64,000 bases of DNA from Paraescarpia echinospica (taxonomy: Eukaryota > Annelida > Polychaeta > Sabellida > Siboglinidae), in assembly GCA_020002185.1 (NCBI GenBank), contig CM034537.1, positions 66,272,866-66,336,865 on the forward strand, read 5' to 3'. Below, one piece after another: positions 25,404 to 37,946 of the stretch. The position numbers were made by a program, and so were the translations under genes. The notes below the pieces were generated by a model, which did no database searches, was not told where the DNA came from, and saw nothing but the letters and a program-made list of their open reading frames with translations. Every line of letters starts with the position of its first letter. Positions within the stretch are counted from its first letter, which is position 1.

Positions 25404-25872
25404 CGAGGGGAAGGACGTTGTTGAATGTCTACCGGGGGCTAGGATAGAGTATGTGACCGAATGGGTAGAGAAGGTATTGGGGCATGGCAAGGGAGGGTCT
25501 ATACTAGTACACGTTGGGACAAACAATGCAGTCAAGGAGGGAACAACTGGGATAGTTCAGAAGTACAGACATCTAGTGAGGAAGCTAAAGAAGACAAGAG
25601 TGGAACAGGTTATTCTCTCAGGAATTTTGCCAGTAATGGGAGGAAGGGGGGCAAGATACAGAAACTGTAAGAGGATGGCGATCAACGCACTAGTTGAGCA
25701 GATGTGTGAGGAAGAGGGCGTGGGATTCATAGATTTATGGGGGTACTTTGTTGGGAGAGAAGATATGTACATGAGAGATGGCCTCCATCTAAGTGGAAAG
25801 GGGGCAGCAGTATTCTCAGAGAATCTGCTGCGATCTGTTGACAGTGGGACAGGTTGCATCTATTTAAACTAA
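25404..25872 (+). CDS. CR1 ORF1 C-terminal part, SGNH-hydrolase (esterase) domain
   Basis: The frame is truncated at its 5' end by the retrotransposon boundary and ends at TAA 25,870-25,872. SGNH landmarks are ILVHVGTNNA (block III-like) and DGLHLSGKGAAVF (block V, D-x-x-H). An esterase domain in ORF1 is characteristic of many CR1-clade elements and is thought to assist membrane or lipid interactions of the particle. The usual N-terminal part and block I are missing. The frame overlaps the ORF2 frame by about 19 bases. Confidence 0.8.
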
Positions 25873-28751
25873 ATTCGCAGGGGGGACTCGCAGAGAAGCC
25901 TGAAACTGGAGGCATAAATAAAGGCAGCAAAAATAATTCATCAAAGAACAGTCTGGAAAACTGTTCTGAAGCTGGGTATAAATGTGTTTGTTTAAATGCA
26001 AGGAGTATAGTAAACAAAAGAAATGAACTAAACATTATGGTAGAAGATATTGACCCTCACATAATAGGTATAACCGAATCATGGGCAACCACCGATATAT
26101 CAGATGCCGAATTGGGACTGACAGGATATGTAATGTTTAGGAAAGATAGAATAGGAAGAAGGGGAGGTGGAGTTATTTTATATATTAAAGAATCTATCCA
26201 GGCTTATGAAATAAAATTAGACAGAGAAGCAGATTGCGAAGAAGCTGTTTGGTGTAACATAGTTACAGGAAACTCAACGTTAACGGTTGGATTAGTTTAT
26301 CGAAGTCCAAACATAAGCATAGAAGAGAATGAAAAAATACAAAACGCTATAAGGGAAGTGAGCAAACGGGACTGTGTTATTATGGGGGATTTTAACCATG
26401 GGCATATAAAATGGAAATCTCTACAGAGTATGGGTAGTGAGGACCACAAGTTTTTAGTTTTAGTACAAGATAGTTTCCTTTCTCAACATGTGCTAGAACC
26501 AACCAGGGGAGAGAATGTGTTAGACTTAGTTTTGTCCTCACAGAATGAATTAGTTGACAATGTTAAATTATGTGAGCCTCTGGGAAGTAGTGATCACAAC
26601 CAGATACATTTTACCATCAAAGTAAAATCAGAAAGAAATAATAAAAAGCAGTTCAGGAGAAATTTCCACAAAGGAAGATATAAGGAAATGAGGAAATATT
26701 TAGCAAAGATAGACTGGAATAATACACTGAAGAATAAGACAGCAACAGAATGCTGGAATATCTTAAAGAATGAAATAGAGTGCATCGTAGATAAATTTGT
26801 TCCCTTCAAAAAACAAGGGAAACGGACCAGAAAGAAATACTTATCGAAAGAAGCCATTAGAAAAATTAAGTATAAACAAATGATGTGGAAGTCATATAGA
26901 CGTACTGGAAATGACGAAGACTACAACATTTATAAAGAAGCACTAAACCAAGCTACAGCTGAAATTAGAAATTCAAAGAGAAGCTATGAACATAAATTAG
27001 CTTGTAATATAAAACATGACAGCAAGAGTTTTTATGCGTATGTTCGAAGCAAACAGAAAGTTCAGGATAAGGTCGGTCCTCTAGAAGATAGTGCTGGAAA
27101 TATAATATCAGAAGGATTCTTAATGGCAGAAGACCTAAATGAGTATTTTAGTTCAGTGTTTACCAGAGAAGACACTAGTTCACTGCCAGTACCAGAGGCT
27201 AAGTTCAAGGGGGCAGAGTCAGACTATTTAAGACAGTTAATTGTAACCCCAGAAATGGTAGCTAAGAAAATTAGGGCTATAAAGGAAAATAAATCACCTG
27301 GAGTGGATGGTTTTCCACCCAAACTACTAGTGGAAATTGTAGAACAAATTAGCATACCGCTTGCAACAGTTTTCAACTTGTCATTAGAAGAGGGAGTGGT
27401 TCCTTTAGAATGGAAAGAAGCAAACATTATACCGTTATTTAAAAAAGGTTCGAGAAACAAGTCAAATAATTATAGACCAGTTAGTTTAACATCGGTGATT
27501 TGTAAATTATTAGAAAGACTAATTAAAGATCACATGGTGGATTTTCTTGTTAAACATAACTTGATAAACCCATCTCAACATGGGTTTCTAAAAGCGAGGT
27601 CATGCTTAACAAATATGTTATGTTTTTTGGAAGATATCACTAAGTGGGTAGATGATGGATCACCAGTAGATATCATCTACTTAGATTTTCAAAAAGCTTT
27701 CCACAAAGTGCCACATCAGAGATTACTGCTTAAACTAAAAGCCCATGGCATAGGAAATGGTATAATTAACTGGATAGAAAAATGGCTGATTAACAGAAGA
27801 CAACGGGTAGTTGTTGATGGGGAGGCTTCAAACTGGAAATCAGTTTTGAGTGGGGTTCCACAGGGATCAGTACTGGGACCCATATTATTCTTAATATATA
27901 TAAACGATTTGGACGATGATATAGCTAGCAAGGTGTTGAAATTTGCAGATGATACAAAAGTGTTTAGAAGGATTGAAAGTGATGGTGATAGACAGCATTT
28001 ACAAGATGATCTTGACAGGTTGATCAAATGGTCGGAAAAGTGGCAAATGTTGTTCAATTTTGGGAAATGTAAATGCCTCCACACAGGACATGGGAACGAA
28101 TATGTAGAATATACAATGGGGGGAACTGTACTAAGTACTACTGTAAAAGAAAAAGACTTAGGGCTGACAATTAGTGCTGACATGAAGGTTTCAGAGCAGT
28201 GTGGAATTGCAGCTTCAAAGGGAAATCAAATCCTTGGATTGATTAGGCGAAATATAGCATATAAAGAAAAAGAACTAATAATACCACTGTACAAAACAAT
28301 AGTTAGGCCTCATTTAGAATATTGTATACAAGCGTGGAGGCCATACCTCAAGAAGGACATAGATATGCTAGAAAGAGTACAGAGGAGAGCGACTAAAATG
28401 ATACCAAAACTGAGGGATCTTAGTTATGAAAAACGCCTAAAAGAATGTGGTTTAACAACACTAGAGACCAGGAGATTGAGAGGAGATCAGATAGAAGTGT
28501 TTAAAATATTGAATGGTTATGAAAATATTGATAGAAATATGTTTTTTTCAGTTAAGAAAGATAGAAAGACTAGAGGACATGAAGTTACATTAGCAAAGGA
28601 GCAGTGTAGATTAGACGTGAGAAAGTTCTCATTTTCACAAAGGACTGTGAATGAATGGAACAGATTATCTGATGATTGTGTGGGTGCTAGTAGTTTGAAT
28701 ATGTTTAAAAATAAAATCGACACATACCTCAGAAGGGCTGGATATATGTAG
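25854..28751 (+). CDS. CR1 ORF2: AP endonuclease plus reverse transcriptase
   Basis: An uninterrupted frame of about 965 codons. The endonuclease (about residues 45-270) shows LNARS, GITESW, GDFNHGHIKW and GSSDHNQI. The RT (about 430-720) shows NNYRPVSLTSV, IYLDFQKAFHKVPH, GVPQGSVLGPILFLIYINDL and the catalytic FADDTK near residue 697. The C-terminal region contains YKTIVRPHLEYCIQAW and ends in a basic tail. The frame opens at a TTG, and no ATG precedes the endonuclease domain (the first one falls about 60 codons in). ORF2 may therefore depend on reinitiation or fusion with ORF1, or the start lies in another frame. Being intact, this is among the youngest insertions in the window. Confidence 0.92.
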   Translation: MHLFKLNSQGGLAEKPETGGINKGSKNNSSKNSLENCSEAGYKCVCLNARSIVNKRNELNIMVEDIDPHIIGITESWATTDISDAELGLTGYVMFRKDRIGRRGGGVILYIKESIQAYEIKLDREADCEEAVWCNIVTGNSTLTVGLVYRSPNISIEENEKIQNAIREVSKRDCVIMGDFNHGHIKWKSLQSMGSEDHKFLVLVQDSFLSQHVLEPTRGENVLDLVLSSQNELVDNVKLCEPLGSSDHNQIHFTIKVKSERNNKKQFRRNFHKGRYKEMRKYLAKIDWNNTLKNKTATECWNILKNEIECIVDKFVPFKKQGKRTRKKYLSKEAIRKIKYKQMMWKSYRRTGNDEDYNIYKEALNQATAEIRNSKRSYEHKLACNIKHDSKSFYAYVRSKQKVQDKVGPLEDSAGNIISEGFLMAEDLNEYFSSVFTREDTSSLPVPEAKFKGAESDYLRQLIVTPEMVAKKIRAIKENKSPGVDGFPPKLLVEIVEQISIPLATVFNLSLEEGVVPLEWKEANIIPLFKKGSRNKSNNYRPVSLTSVICKLLERLIKDHMVDFLVKHNLINPSQHGFLKARSCLTNMLCFLEDITKWVDDGSPVDIIYLDFQKAFHKVPHQRLLLKLKAHGIGNGIINWIEKWLINRRQRVVVDGEASNWKSVLSGVPQGSVLGPILFLIYINDLDDDIASKVLKFADDTKVFRRIESDGDRQHLQDDLDRLIKWSEKWQMLFNFGKCKCLHTGHGNEYVEYTMGGTVLSTTVKEKDLGLTISADMKVSEQCGIAASKGNQILGLIRRNIAYKEKELIIPLYKTIVRPHLEYCIQAWRPYLKKDIDMLERVQRRATKMIPKLRDLSYEKRLKECGLTTLETRRLRGDQIEVFKILNGYENIDRNMFFSVKKDRKTRGHEVTLAKEQCRLDVRKFSFSQRTVNEWNRLSDDCVGASSLNMFKNKIDTYLRRAGYM

Positions 28752-28879
28752 ATAAAAGGGTTGGACTCTCGATAAGCCAAAGGGTTTCCTTGTCCACCTG
28801 CCATCTAGAGTTAATTCTCTGGATGGCAATCTTGTTAATATATGTTAATCAGCGGGGACGGTGGCGCGCCCTGGAGGAA

Positions 28880-29170
28880 ATCCCATGTTAAAAGATAGGG
28901 ATTTTGCTCCAGGGCACTCCCTGGTTAAGAGATAGGACACTTTTACCCCATGTTAAAAGATAGGGAATTTTTACCCCATATTAAAGGATAGGAGCAATTA
29001 TTGTAAACATATACGACGAAATTTTTAATTTTCCCCATGTTAAGAGATAGGGAATTTTTACCCCGTGTTAAAGGATAGGACCTATTATCGTAAACGTATA
29101 CGACGAAATTTTTAATTTTCCCTATGTTAAAGGATAGGAGCTATTATCGTAAAGGTATCCGACTACTTTT
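28880..29170. repeat. Short-phrase array at the left TIR tip
   Basis: Five to six variants of CCATGTTAAAAGATAGGGA alternate with ATCGTAAACGTATACGACGA. The mirrored array is at about 47,300-47,640. Confidence 0.85.
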
Positions 29171-29569
29171 TTGAAAAAATTAAATATACCGAACAGCATT
29201 TGAATATGTCACACACGAAATTGCTTGGCCCGTAGGCCGAGCCTCCGCCACGGGATCGAGCCCTTATTTGGTTGACGATGACATGTATAAAATGTGGTGT
29301 TATAATAAGGCGTAATTTATATAATAAAAGGATTATAAATTCAGCAGAGGTTGATTTATCTGAAGTAATGTATACGACATGTAGACTACGTATAGGACTA
29401 TGTTATATCAGAACCTATAGCCTCGTTTTTTCGAACAGAGCGACCATCTTGGAATTATACGTTTGGTATCATTTCCGTACGTTAGTACCCAAATTCGTGT
29501 CTCTTATAAATCCCGTACTCGAGACGTGTCTGGACATATTTGTTTGTTACGAGCGTGAGTGTACGCACC

Positions 29570-30490
29570 CTGTATGACGTCATTAAACTATAAACTGCTA
29601 CGCGCAGCAATTTTGTACGTGAGGTGAGTTGGTTATACAGGTAGTGATTTGGTTAGCCATCGTTTTGAACTTGCGCGCTTGAATATAATTCCATCATGTG
29701 ACGTCATGGTCAGTGACGTCATGGGACGTGCAGTAATTTAGTAGGCGTGTCAATTAGGTCGTAATCATAGTGATTTGGTTAGTCATTGTTTTGAACTTGC
29801 GCGCTTGAATATAATTCCATCACGTGACGTCATGGTCAGTGACATCATGGTACGCGCAGTAATTTTGTTTGCGAGATGAGTTGGTTATACAGGTAATGAT
29901 TTGGTTAGACCTTGTTTTGAACTTGCACATATGTAATATAATTCCATTATGTGACATCATCAACAGTGACGTCATGGTACGCGCAATAATTTTATACGCG
30001 AGGTGAGTTGGTTAAACAGGTAGTGATTTGGTTACACATTGTTTTGAACTTGCGCGCTTGAATATAATTCCATCATGTGACGTCATGGTCAGTGATGTCA
30101 TGGAACGCGCAGTAATTTTGTACGCGAGAAGAGTTGGTTATACAGGTAGTGATTTGGTTACACCTTGTTTTGAACTTGCACATATGTAAAATATTTCCAT
30201 TATGTCACATCATCAACAGTGACGTCATGGTAAGCGCAGTAATTTTATGCGCGAGGTGAGTTGGTTAAACAGGTAATGATTTAGTTACCCATCGTTTTGA
30301 GCTTTCGCGCTTGAATATAATTCCATTATTTGACGTCATGGTCAGTGAGTGACGTCATGGTACGCGCAGTAATTTTGTGCGCGAGGTGAGTTGGTTATAC
30401 AGGTAGTGGTTTGGTTAGCCATCGTTTTGAACTTGCGCACTTGAATATAATCCCATCATGAGACGTCATGATGCAGTGACATCATTAAAC
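29570..30490. promoter_or_regulatory. Array of CRE-like TGACGTCA sites in the left TIR
   Basis: About seven to eight units of 115-135 bp, each with GTGATTTGGTTAG, GAACTTGCGCGCTTGAATAT and one or two TGACGTCA octamers or one-base variants (for example at about 29,699 and 29,716), followed by ACGCGCAGTAATTTTG. TGACGTCA is the classical CREB/ATF palindrome. That it acts in regulation is inference. Confidence 0.6.
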
Positions 30491-32224
30491 AATAAACTGC
30501 TACGCGCATCATACGTCAAACATATTGGCTAGTGTTATTAGGTAGTGGTTAAATTCGTCTCTTTTATCAAACCCGTACACGAGACGTGTCTAAACTTGTT
30601 TGTTTGTTGCGAGCGTGAGCGCACACTCCCTGTACTACGTCAAAGCTATCATTGTGATTTGGTTAGCCAACATTTGTAAGAACTATAATGAACTCATGGT
30701 GTAAACTGGTATAAACTGGTATTGAAGAACAGTGTGTTGGAAGAACAGCCGGGTATCGACATATAACATTTATACTTACCAGCCGTGTCTCACTTGAGCG
30801 TCGCTTGAAAACTGATTGCAAACTGGTTCCAAACTGTTTTGAAGTGGTATTCCCTGTTCAAGTCTCATCTGTGTTTCATCTGCATCTAGAGATCAACAGT
30901 ATTGTTTCAACCTTTTATCATGCTATCATTCTTAATCCACACGTATGAACGTATGTAAAGAAGTAAACACAAGCGATGCGCGATGCGCTATGCGCGAGAA
31001 ACGATGTCAACTTGGTGGCCTTGAAACCAAACTTACCGAATAAAGAATTGGTTGCAAATCTGTTTTTTGAATCAGGCACGTAACAAAGTGAAGCGTTATG
31101 ATAGAACAGTACAAGTGTACAGGAACATAATAACCTTTCAGATAAGATGTATCAGTGTTTATATAGTTTACCATATTAATGGTCAAGTGTATAAAGACCC
31201 ATTAGAACGTTTTTATCTTTATTCCATACTGTAGTGTTTAATGTCGTGCTTCTTCGGTAAACCTTTCAAACTTGCTTCTGTTGTAAAACATCTAACCAGG
31301 TATTGGTAACCGAAAATGTACCCATAGAGATATACATAGATACATACATATACAGACGAATATAGAGGCATACATAGATGGAAGTCATTAATTCAACTGC
31401 AGTGGTGAATGACTGTTTGAGTGTTTTGTTAGACGCAGGTGTGAAGCTATCCGACGTAACAGTCGAACAGTTGTGTAATATCAATACTTGGTTGCAAGAA
31501 TCCGTTTCGAAACAGTGGTGAAACACTATGAAACAAATGGTTCTGACAGTAATGGAGGGTGAGGTTGATTAAAAACTGGTTGACTGTCTGGAACAATACT
31601 GCAACCAAGTATCCGAAACAACTTTGTTGGACCCACAAGGGCTCCTCGTCAAATGGCAGGCAAGACTGAAATAGTGAGGTGCGGTATCGTCTTGTATACG
31701 ATTAAACTTTGCAAGACTATGTATCAATGTTAATCTCTGGTTCTTGTAGTTATGGAGTGTGACATGTAAATACGTTTGTGTTGTACACGAATAAAAAGTG
31801 CAAACCTCATCTTGTGTCTTTTTCTTAGTGTAATGCAAAGCATATGTTGGGAACCTTACTAATACCCTTACACTTCACAACTAAAGAGACTATCCGTATT
31901 GTCAACAGCAAGGATACCAAGGGCAGTGATCATAGGGACCTACATAAATACATTCTGGACTTGTTTGTTTGTTGCGGGCGTGAGCGCGCGCACCCTGTAT
32001 GACATCATTAAACTGCGCGAGGTGAGTTGGTTATACAGGTAGTGGTTTGGTTAGACCTTGTTTTGAACTTGCGAGTATGTAATGTAATCCCATCATGTGA
32101 CGTCATGGTATGCGCAGTAATTTTGTACGCGAGGTGAGTTAGTTAAACAGGTAGTGCTTTTGGGTTATCGCGTGGCATCCCTCCTCTTTCAGGCAAATAG
32201 ACGGGTTATCGCGTGGCATAATAG

Positions 32225-35200
32225 ACACGAGTTGCACAAACGAAACAGTAAACTTAGCCCAACAGGTTGCACATGCACGAATTGAACTTAGACCAACTAG
32301 TGGGACAAATGAAACACTAAACTTAGACCAACACGTTGCACGAACCAAACTATAGACACGAGTTGGACAAACGAAACACTAAACTTAGCCCAACAGGTTG
32401 CACGAATTGAACTTAGACCAACTAATGGGACAAACGAAACACTAAACTTAGACCAACACGTTGCACGAACCAAACTATAGACACGAGTTGCACAAACGAA
32501 ACACTAAACTTAGCCCAACAGGTTGCACGAATCAAACTACAGACACGAGTTGTACAAACGAAACACTAAACTTAGCCCAACAGGTTGCACGAATTGAACT
32601 TAGACCAACTAGTGGGACAAACGAAACACTAAACTTATACCAACACGTTGCACGAACCAAACTATAGACACGAGTTGCACAAACGAAACACTAAACTTGG
32701 CTCAACAGGTTGCACGAATTGAACTATAGACACGAGTTGCACAAACGAAACACTAATCTTAGCCCAACATGTTGCACGAATTGAACTATAGACACCAGTT
32801 GCACAAACGAAACACTAAACTTAGCCCAACAGGTTGCACAAAATGAAATATAGACACGAGTTGCACAAACGAAACACTAAATTTAGCCCAACAGGTTGCA
32901 TTAATTGAACTTAGACCAAATAGTGGGACAAACGAAACACTAAACTTAGACCAACACGTTGCACGAACCAAACTATACACACGAGTTGCACAAACGAAAC
33001 ACTAAACTTAGCCCAACAGGTTGCACGAATTGAATTTATTCCAACTAGTGGGACAAACGAAACATTAAACTTAGACCAACACGTTGCACGAACCAAACTA
33101 TAGACACGAGTTGCACAAACGAAACACTAAACTTAGCCCAACAGGTTGCACGAATTGAACTTAGACCAACTAGTGGGACAAACGAAACACTAAACTTAGA
33201 CCAACACGTTGCACAAACTAAACTATAGACATGAGTTGCACAAACGAAACATTAAACTTAGCCCAACAGGTTGCACGAATTGAAGTTAGACCAACTAGTG
33301 GGACAAACGAAACACTAAACTTAGACCCACACGTTGCACGAACCAAACTATAGACACGAGTTGCACAAACGAAACACTAAACTTAGACCAACACGTTGCA
33401 CAAACCAAACTATAGACATGAGTTGCACAAACGAAACACTAAACTTAGCCCAACAGGTTGCAAGAATTGAACTTAGACCAACTAGTGGGACAAACGAAAC
33501 ACTAAACTTAGGCGAACACGTTGCACGAACCAAACTATAGACACGAGTTGCACAAACGAAACACTAAACTTAGCCCAACAGGTTGCACGAATCAAACTAT
33601 AGACACGAGTTGTACAAACGAAACACTAAACTTAGACCAACACGTTGCACGAACCAAACTATAGACACTAGTTGCACAAGCGAAACACTAAACTTAGCCC
33701 AACAGGTTGCACGAATTGAACTTAGACCAATTAGTGGGACAAACGAAACACAAAATTTAGACCAACACGTTACACGAACCAAACAATAGACACGAGTTGC
33801 ACAAGCGAAACACTAAACTTAGCCCAACAGGTTGCACGAATCAAACTATAGACACGAGTTGCACAAACGAAACACTAAACTTAGCCCAACAGGTTTCACG
33901 AATTGAACTTAGACCAACTAGTGGAACAAACGAAACACTAATCTTAGCCCAACAGGTTGCACGAATTTAACTATAGACACGAGTTGCACAAACGAAACAC
34001 TAAACTTAGCCCAACAGGTTGCACGAAATGAAAGATAGACACGAGTTGCACAAACGAAACACTAAACTTAGCGCAACAGATTGCATGATTTGAACTTAGA
34101 CCAAATAGTGGGACAAACGAAACACTAAATTTAGACCAACACGTTGCACGAACCAAACTATAGACACGAGTTGCACAAACGAAACACTAAACTTAGCCCA
34201 ACAGGTTTCATGAATTGAACTTAGACCAACTAGTGGGACAAACGAAACATTAAACTTAGACCAACACGTTGCACAAACTAAACTATAGACATGAGTTGCA
34301 CAAACGAAACACTAAACTTAGCCGAACAGGTTGCACGAATTGAAGTTAGACCTACTAGTGGGACAAACGAAACACTAAACTTAGACCCACACGTTGCACG
34401 AACCAAACTGTAGACACGAGTTGCACACACGAAACAATAAACTTAGCCCAACAGGTTGCACGAATTGAACTTAGACCAACTAGTGGGACAAACGAAACAC
34501 TAAACTTAGACCATCACGTTGCACGAACCAAACTATAGACACGAGTTGCACAAACGAAACACTAAACTTAGCCCAACAGGTTGCACGAATCAAACTATAG
34601 AGACGAGTTGTGCAAACGAAACACTAAACTTAGCCCAACAGGTTACACGAATTGAACTTAGACCAACTAGTGGGACAAACGAAACACTAAACTTAGCCCA
34701 ACAGGTTGCACGAATCAAACTGTAGACACGAGTTGCACAAACGAAACACTAAAGTTAGCCCAAAATGTTGCAGGAATTGAACTTAGACCAACTAGTGGGA
34801 CAAACGAAACACTAAACGTAGCCCAACAGGTTGCACGAATTGAAATTACACCAACTAGTGGGACAAACGAAACACTAAACTTAGACCAACACGTTGCACG
34901 AACCAAACTATAGACACGAGTTGCACAAACGAAACACTAAACCTAGCCCAACAGGTTGCACGAATTGAACTATAGACACGAGTTGCACAAACGAAACACT
35001 AAACTTACCTCAACAGGTTGAATGAATTGAACTTAGACCAACTAGTGGGACAAACGAAACACTAAACTTAGACCAACACGTTGCACGAACCAAACTATAG
35101 ACACGAGTTGCTCAAACGAAACACTAAATTTAGACCAACACGTTACACGAACCAAACTATAGACACGAGTTGCACAAACGAAACACTAAACTTAGCCCAA

Positions 35201-35325
35201 CAGGTTGCACGAATCAAACTATAGACACGAGTTGCACAAACGAAACACTAAACTTAGCCCAACAGGTTTCACGAATTGAACTTAGACCAAATAGTGGAAC
35301 AAACGAAACACTAAACTTGAATGAA
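32225..35325 (+). repeat. ~62-bp tandem array, left arm
   Basis: Two alternating monomer types of about 62 bp share AAACGAAACACTAAACTTAG. One contains ACACGAGTTGCACAAACG and CCAACAGGTTGCACGAA, the other CAACTAGTGGGACAAACG and CCAACACGTTGCACGAACC. Together they make a ~124-bp higher-order unit. Long open frames in both strands come from the repeat and are not genes. The array resumes after the LINE at 38,668-38,930. Confidence 0.95.
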
Positions 35326-35738
35326 CGTTTATTCAGAACATTGATAACAATATATACAAGACAAGACAACCAAACAAGTTTAACTATAATACAAGTGAGA
35401 ATATACAATGTTTGAAGGGGGTAAATACGAAGTCATTGACTTTTGTGTAAATTTACCCCTGACATGTATTTATATATATAATTATATACATGTATGTATA
35501 CACACATATACACACATATATACATATATATATTCACATACATACATACATACATGTATTTTGAGACATCAATATTATATTATTCGAATTTGCTATTCAT
35601 CTAACCATCTAGCTACAATAATTGAAAACATGCAATGGAATATGTGCATATTCAAAATTTAAAGTATGCCATAAGTACACATCTTTACACATATTGTAAT
35701 TTCCTCAATGGCATGATTACATTTGTGTTTGATTTTAT

Positions 35739-37946
35739 TTAGGTTTCCACAACCAGATATTTCTCAAATAAAAGGTTCTTGCATTTACGCTTAAATTCAG
35801 TAATAGTATTAGTAGTTTTTAAATGATCACATAGAGAATTCCATAATTGCACTCCCTTTACACAAAGAGACATTGATCGCATGGTAGAACAGACTCTCTG
35901 TCGTTCTAGGTCATGATTAGCTCGCATTGAGTATGCTATTTCCCGTCTAGTAAACAAACACTGAATATTTGATGGCAAACAGCTGTAGTAAGCTTTGTAC
36001 ATAAATAACGATGTTTTCAGTTCTATGATATCTGGACATTTTAGAACATGTAATTGTTGGAAAAGTGAGTTTGTATGATCCAACCATCTTGCACCAAATA
36101 TAATGCGGATTACTCTTTTTTGTAATAAGAAAATACAGTTAGTATTTGTTGGGTACGTGTTTCCCCATATCTCTGCACAATAATTTAAATACGGCACAAA
36201 GAGAGAACTGTATAGAATACGTCTACTATTTCTATCAAGTAGATGACTGCATCTATGCATTATAGCTGTACTTTTTGAAAGCTTTGATTGTGCGTATTTT
36301 ATATGAGCTTTCCAATTTAGTAGATCATCAATAAACACACCCAAAAACTTGGTGACCCTTACTCTTTCGATATTAACATTTTGTATTTTGATATTAATTT
36401 CTTTGTTTAGCATACGATTTCCAAATAACATATAATTGGTTTTAGATATGTTCAGAGTTAATTTATTTACTGCAAACCATGTATACATTTGGTCCAGAAC
36501 GTTACATACAGTTTCGTTTAGTTTATTGATGTTACTATTTGCATAAAAGATATTAGTATCGTCTGCAAAGAGAATGTATTTTACTAGATTAGATATGTTA
36601 CACATATCATTGACGTATAGAATGAATAGTTTGGGGCCCAGGATCGAACCCTGTGGGACACCACATGATATATTGCGCACAGTAGAATTACATTTGTCAA
36701 TGGACACAAATTGTTTTCTGTTTTCTAGATAACTATTTAACCAGTTAAATGCCCCACCACGGATACCAAGAAATTCCATTTTTTTACATAACAATTTGTG
36801 ATTGACAGTGTCAAATGTCTTTTTTAAATCGATAAAAACACCAATAGCATATTTATTTGCATCCAATGATTGGGTTATTGCATCAACAAGATCTATTAGT
36901 GCGTGACATGTTGACATATTTTGTTGAAATCCATATTGGCTTGGGTTTATTAGTTTGTGTTTGGTAATAAAGCTATCTAAACGAGAACTGAATAATTTTT
37001 CTAATATTTTTGAGAATTGTGGTAATAGTGAAATAGGCCTATAATTAGTGCACATATACTTATCCCCAGATTTAAAGAGTGGGATAACCTTTGCTATTTT
37101 CATTTTCTCCGGGAATACTCCAGAAGTGAAAGATAGATTACAAATATAAGTGATAGGTTTTGCAATGGAGTTAATAACTTCTTTGACCAAATGCATACTT
37201 ATGTCTTCGCAATCTGTGGATGTTTTACTTTCCCAATTGTTCACAGCTCGGATAACTTCATCTTCATTAACTGGAGTTAGAAATAAATTGTTACTGTTTC
37301 TGTTTTCTAGGTAGTCATAAATAGAAACATTTGTTGGTGCCGTTATATCCTTTGACAGCTCCGGACCGATATTAGTAAAATAATTGTTAAACATGTTCGC
37401 TACATCTTCCTTATTACTAATGGTTATGCCATCATTAACAAACTGATCTGGGTAGTGATTTCCTAAGCGAGGTGTTCCCATTACAGTTTTAAGTACTTTC
37501 CAGGTGCCAGCAATGTCATTTTTCTTCTGTGCGAGTAAACTGCTATAATATTGTTTCTTAGTGGATCTGAGAATACCTGTTAATTTATTTTTATATGATT
37601 TATATATAGTTTCCGAGATAATTGATCTGGATGACAGAAATGCTTTATACAAATGATTTTTCTTGATACATGCGTTTCTGAGTCCTTTAGTAAACCACGG
37701 TTTGTAAAAACTAATTGTTAATACTTTAGGTCGTACAGTTGACACAGGACAATGTTTGTTGTACATTTGTGTAAAATCATGAAGAAAGTTGTCATATGCT
37801 ATATTTGCATTTTCACTACCGATAACAGTATGCCAAGAATTTTGCATTAAGTTACACTTCAATGCATTGATGTTTTCTTCGCTAAGATGACGAATACACT
37901 TGTTAGAATGTTCGTTCACGTTACGTTTTACAGTACAATGGCACAA
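35739..37946 (-). pseudogene. LINE reverse transcriptase part of ORF2
   Basis: About 735 codons open. RT landmarks are TNYRPISLLPQFSKILEKL, NPSQYGFQQNMST, GVFIDLKKTFDTVNHKLL, CGVPQGSILGPKLFILYVND and the intact catalytic FADDTNIF. The C-terminus has LFVPYLNYCAEIWGNTY and VKGVQLWNSL. Apart from the shift at the endonuclease junction the coding region is whole, so the copy is fairly young. Clade is uncertain. Confidence 0.88.

Larger units (their letters stand above)
25404..28835 (+). mobile_element. CR1-type LINE, 5'-truncated, inserted in the left TIR of the giant element
   Basis: It is flanked by a 9-bp duplication TAATATATG (25,395-25,403 and 28,836-28,844). It holds the 3' part of ORF1 and an open ORF2. 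The right TIR of the host element has no counterpart, so the CR1 came later. Confidence 0.92.
28845..32224 (+). repeat. Left terminal inverted repeat of the giant element (main part)
   Basis: Reverse-complementary to 43,150-47,680 apart from the RTE insertion and unequal repeat numbers. It starts TTAATCAGCGGGGACGG, then a short-phrase array (AGATAGGGAATTTTTACCCC; 28,880-29,170), then the unique segment 29,170-29,570, the TGACGTCA array, and 30,490-32,224. Peptide-like open frames at 29,300-29,577 and 31,052-31,234 are mirrored in the right arm (46,940-47,128 and 45,784-45,966) but have no recognised domain. Confidence 0.85.

Noticed and set aside
29272..29577. Possible protein in the TIR (MYTTCRLRIGLCYIRTYSLVF...) conserved in both arms
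   Set aside because: Conservation is explained by the inverted repeat itself. The right-arm frame ends differently and no domain is visible, so it is noted within the TIR but not called a gene.
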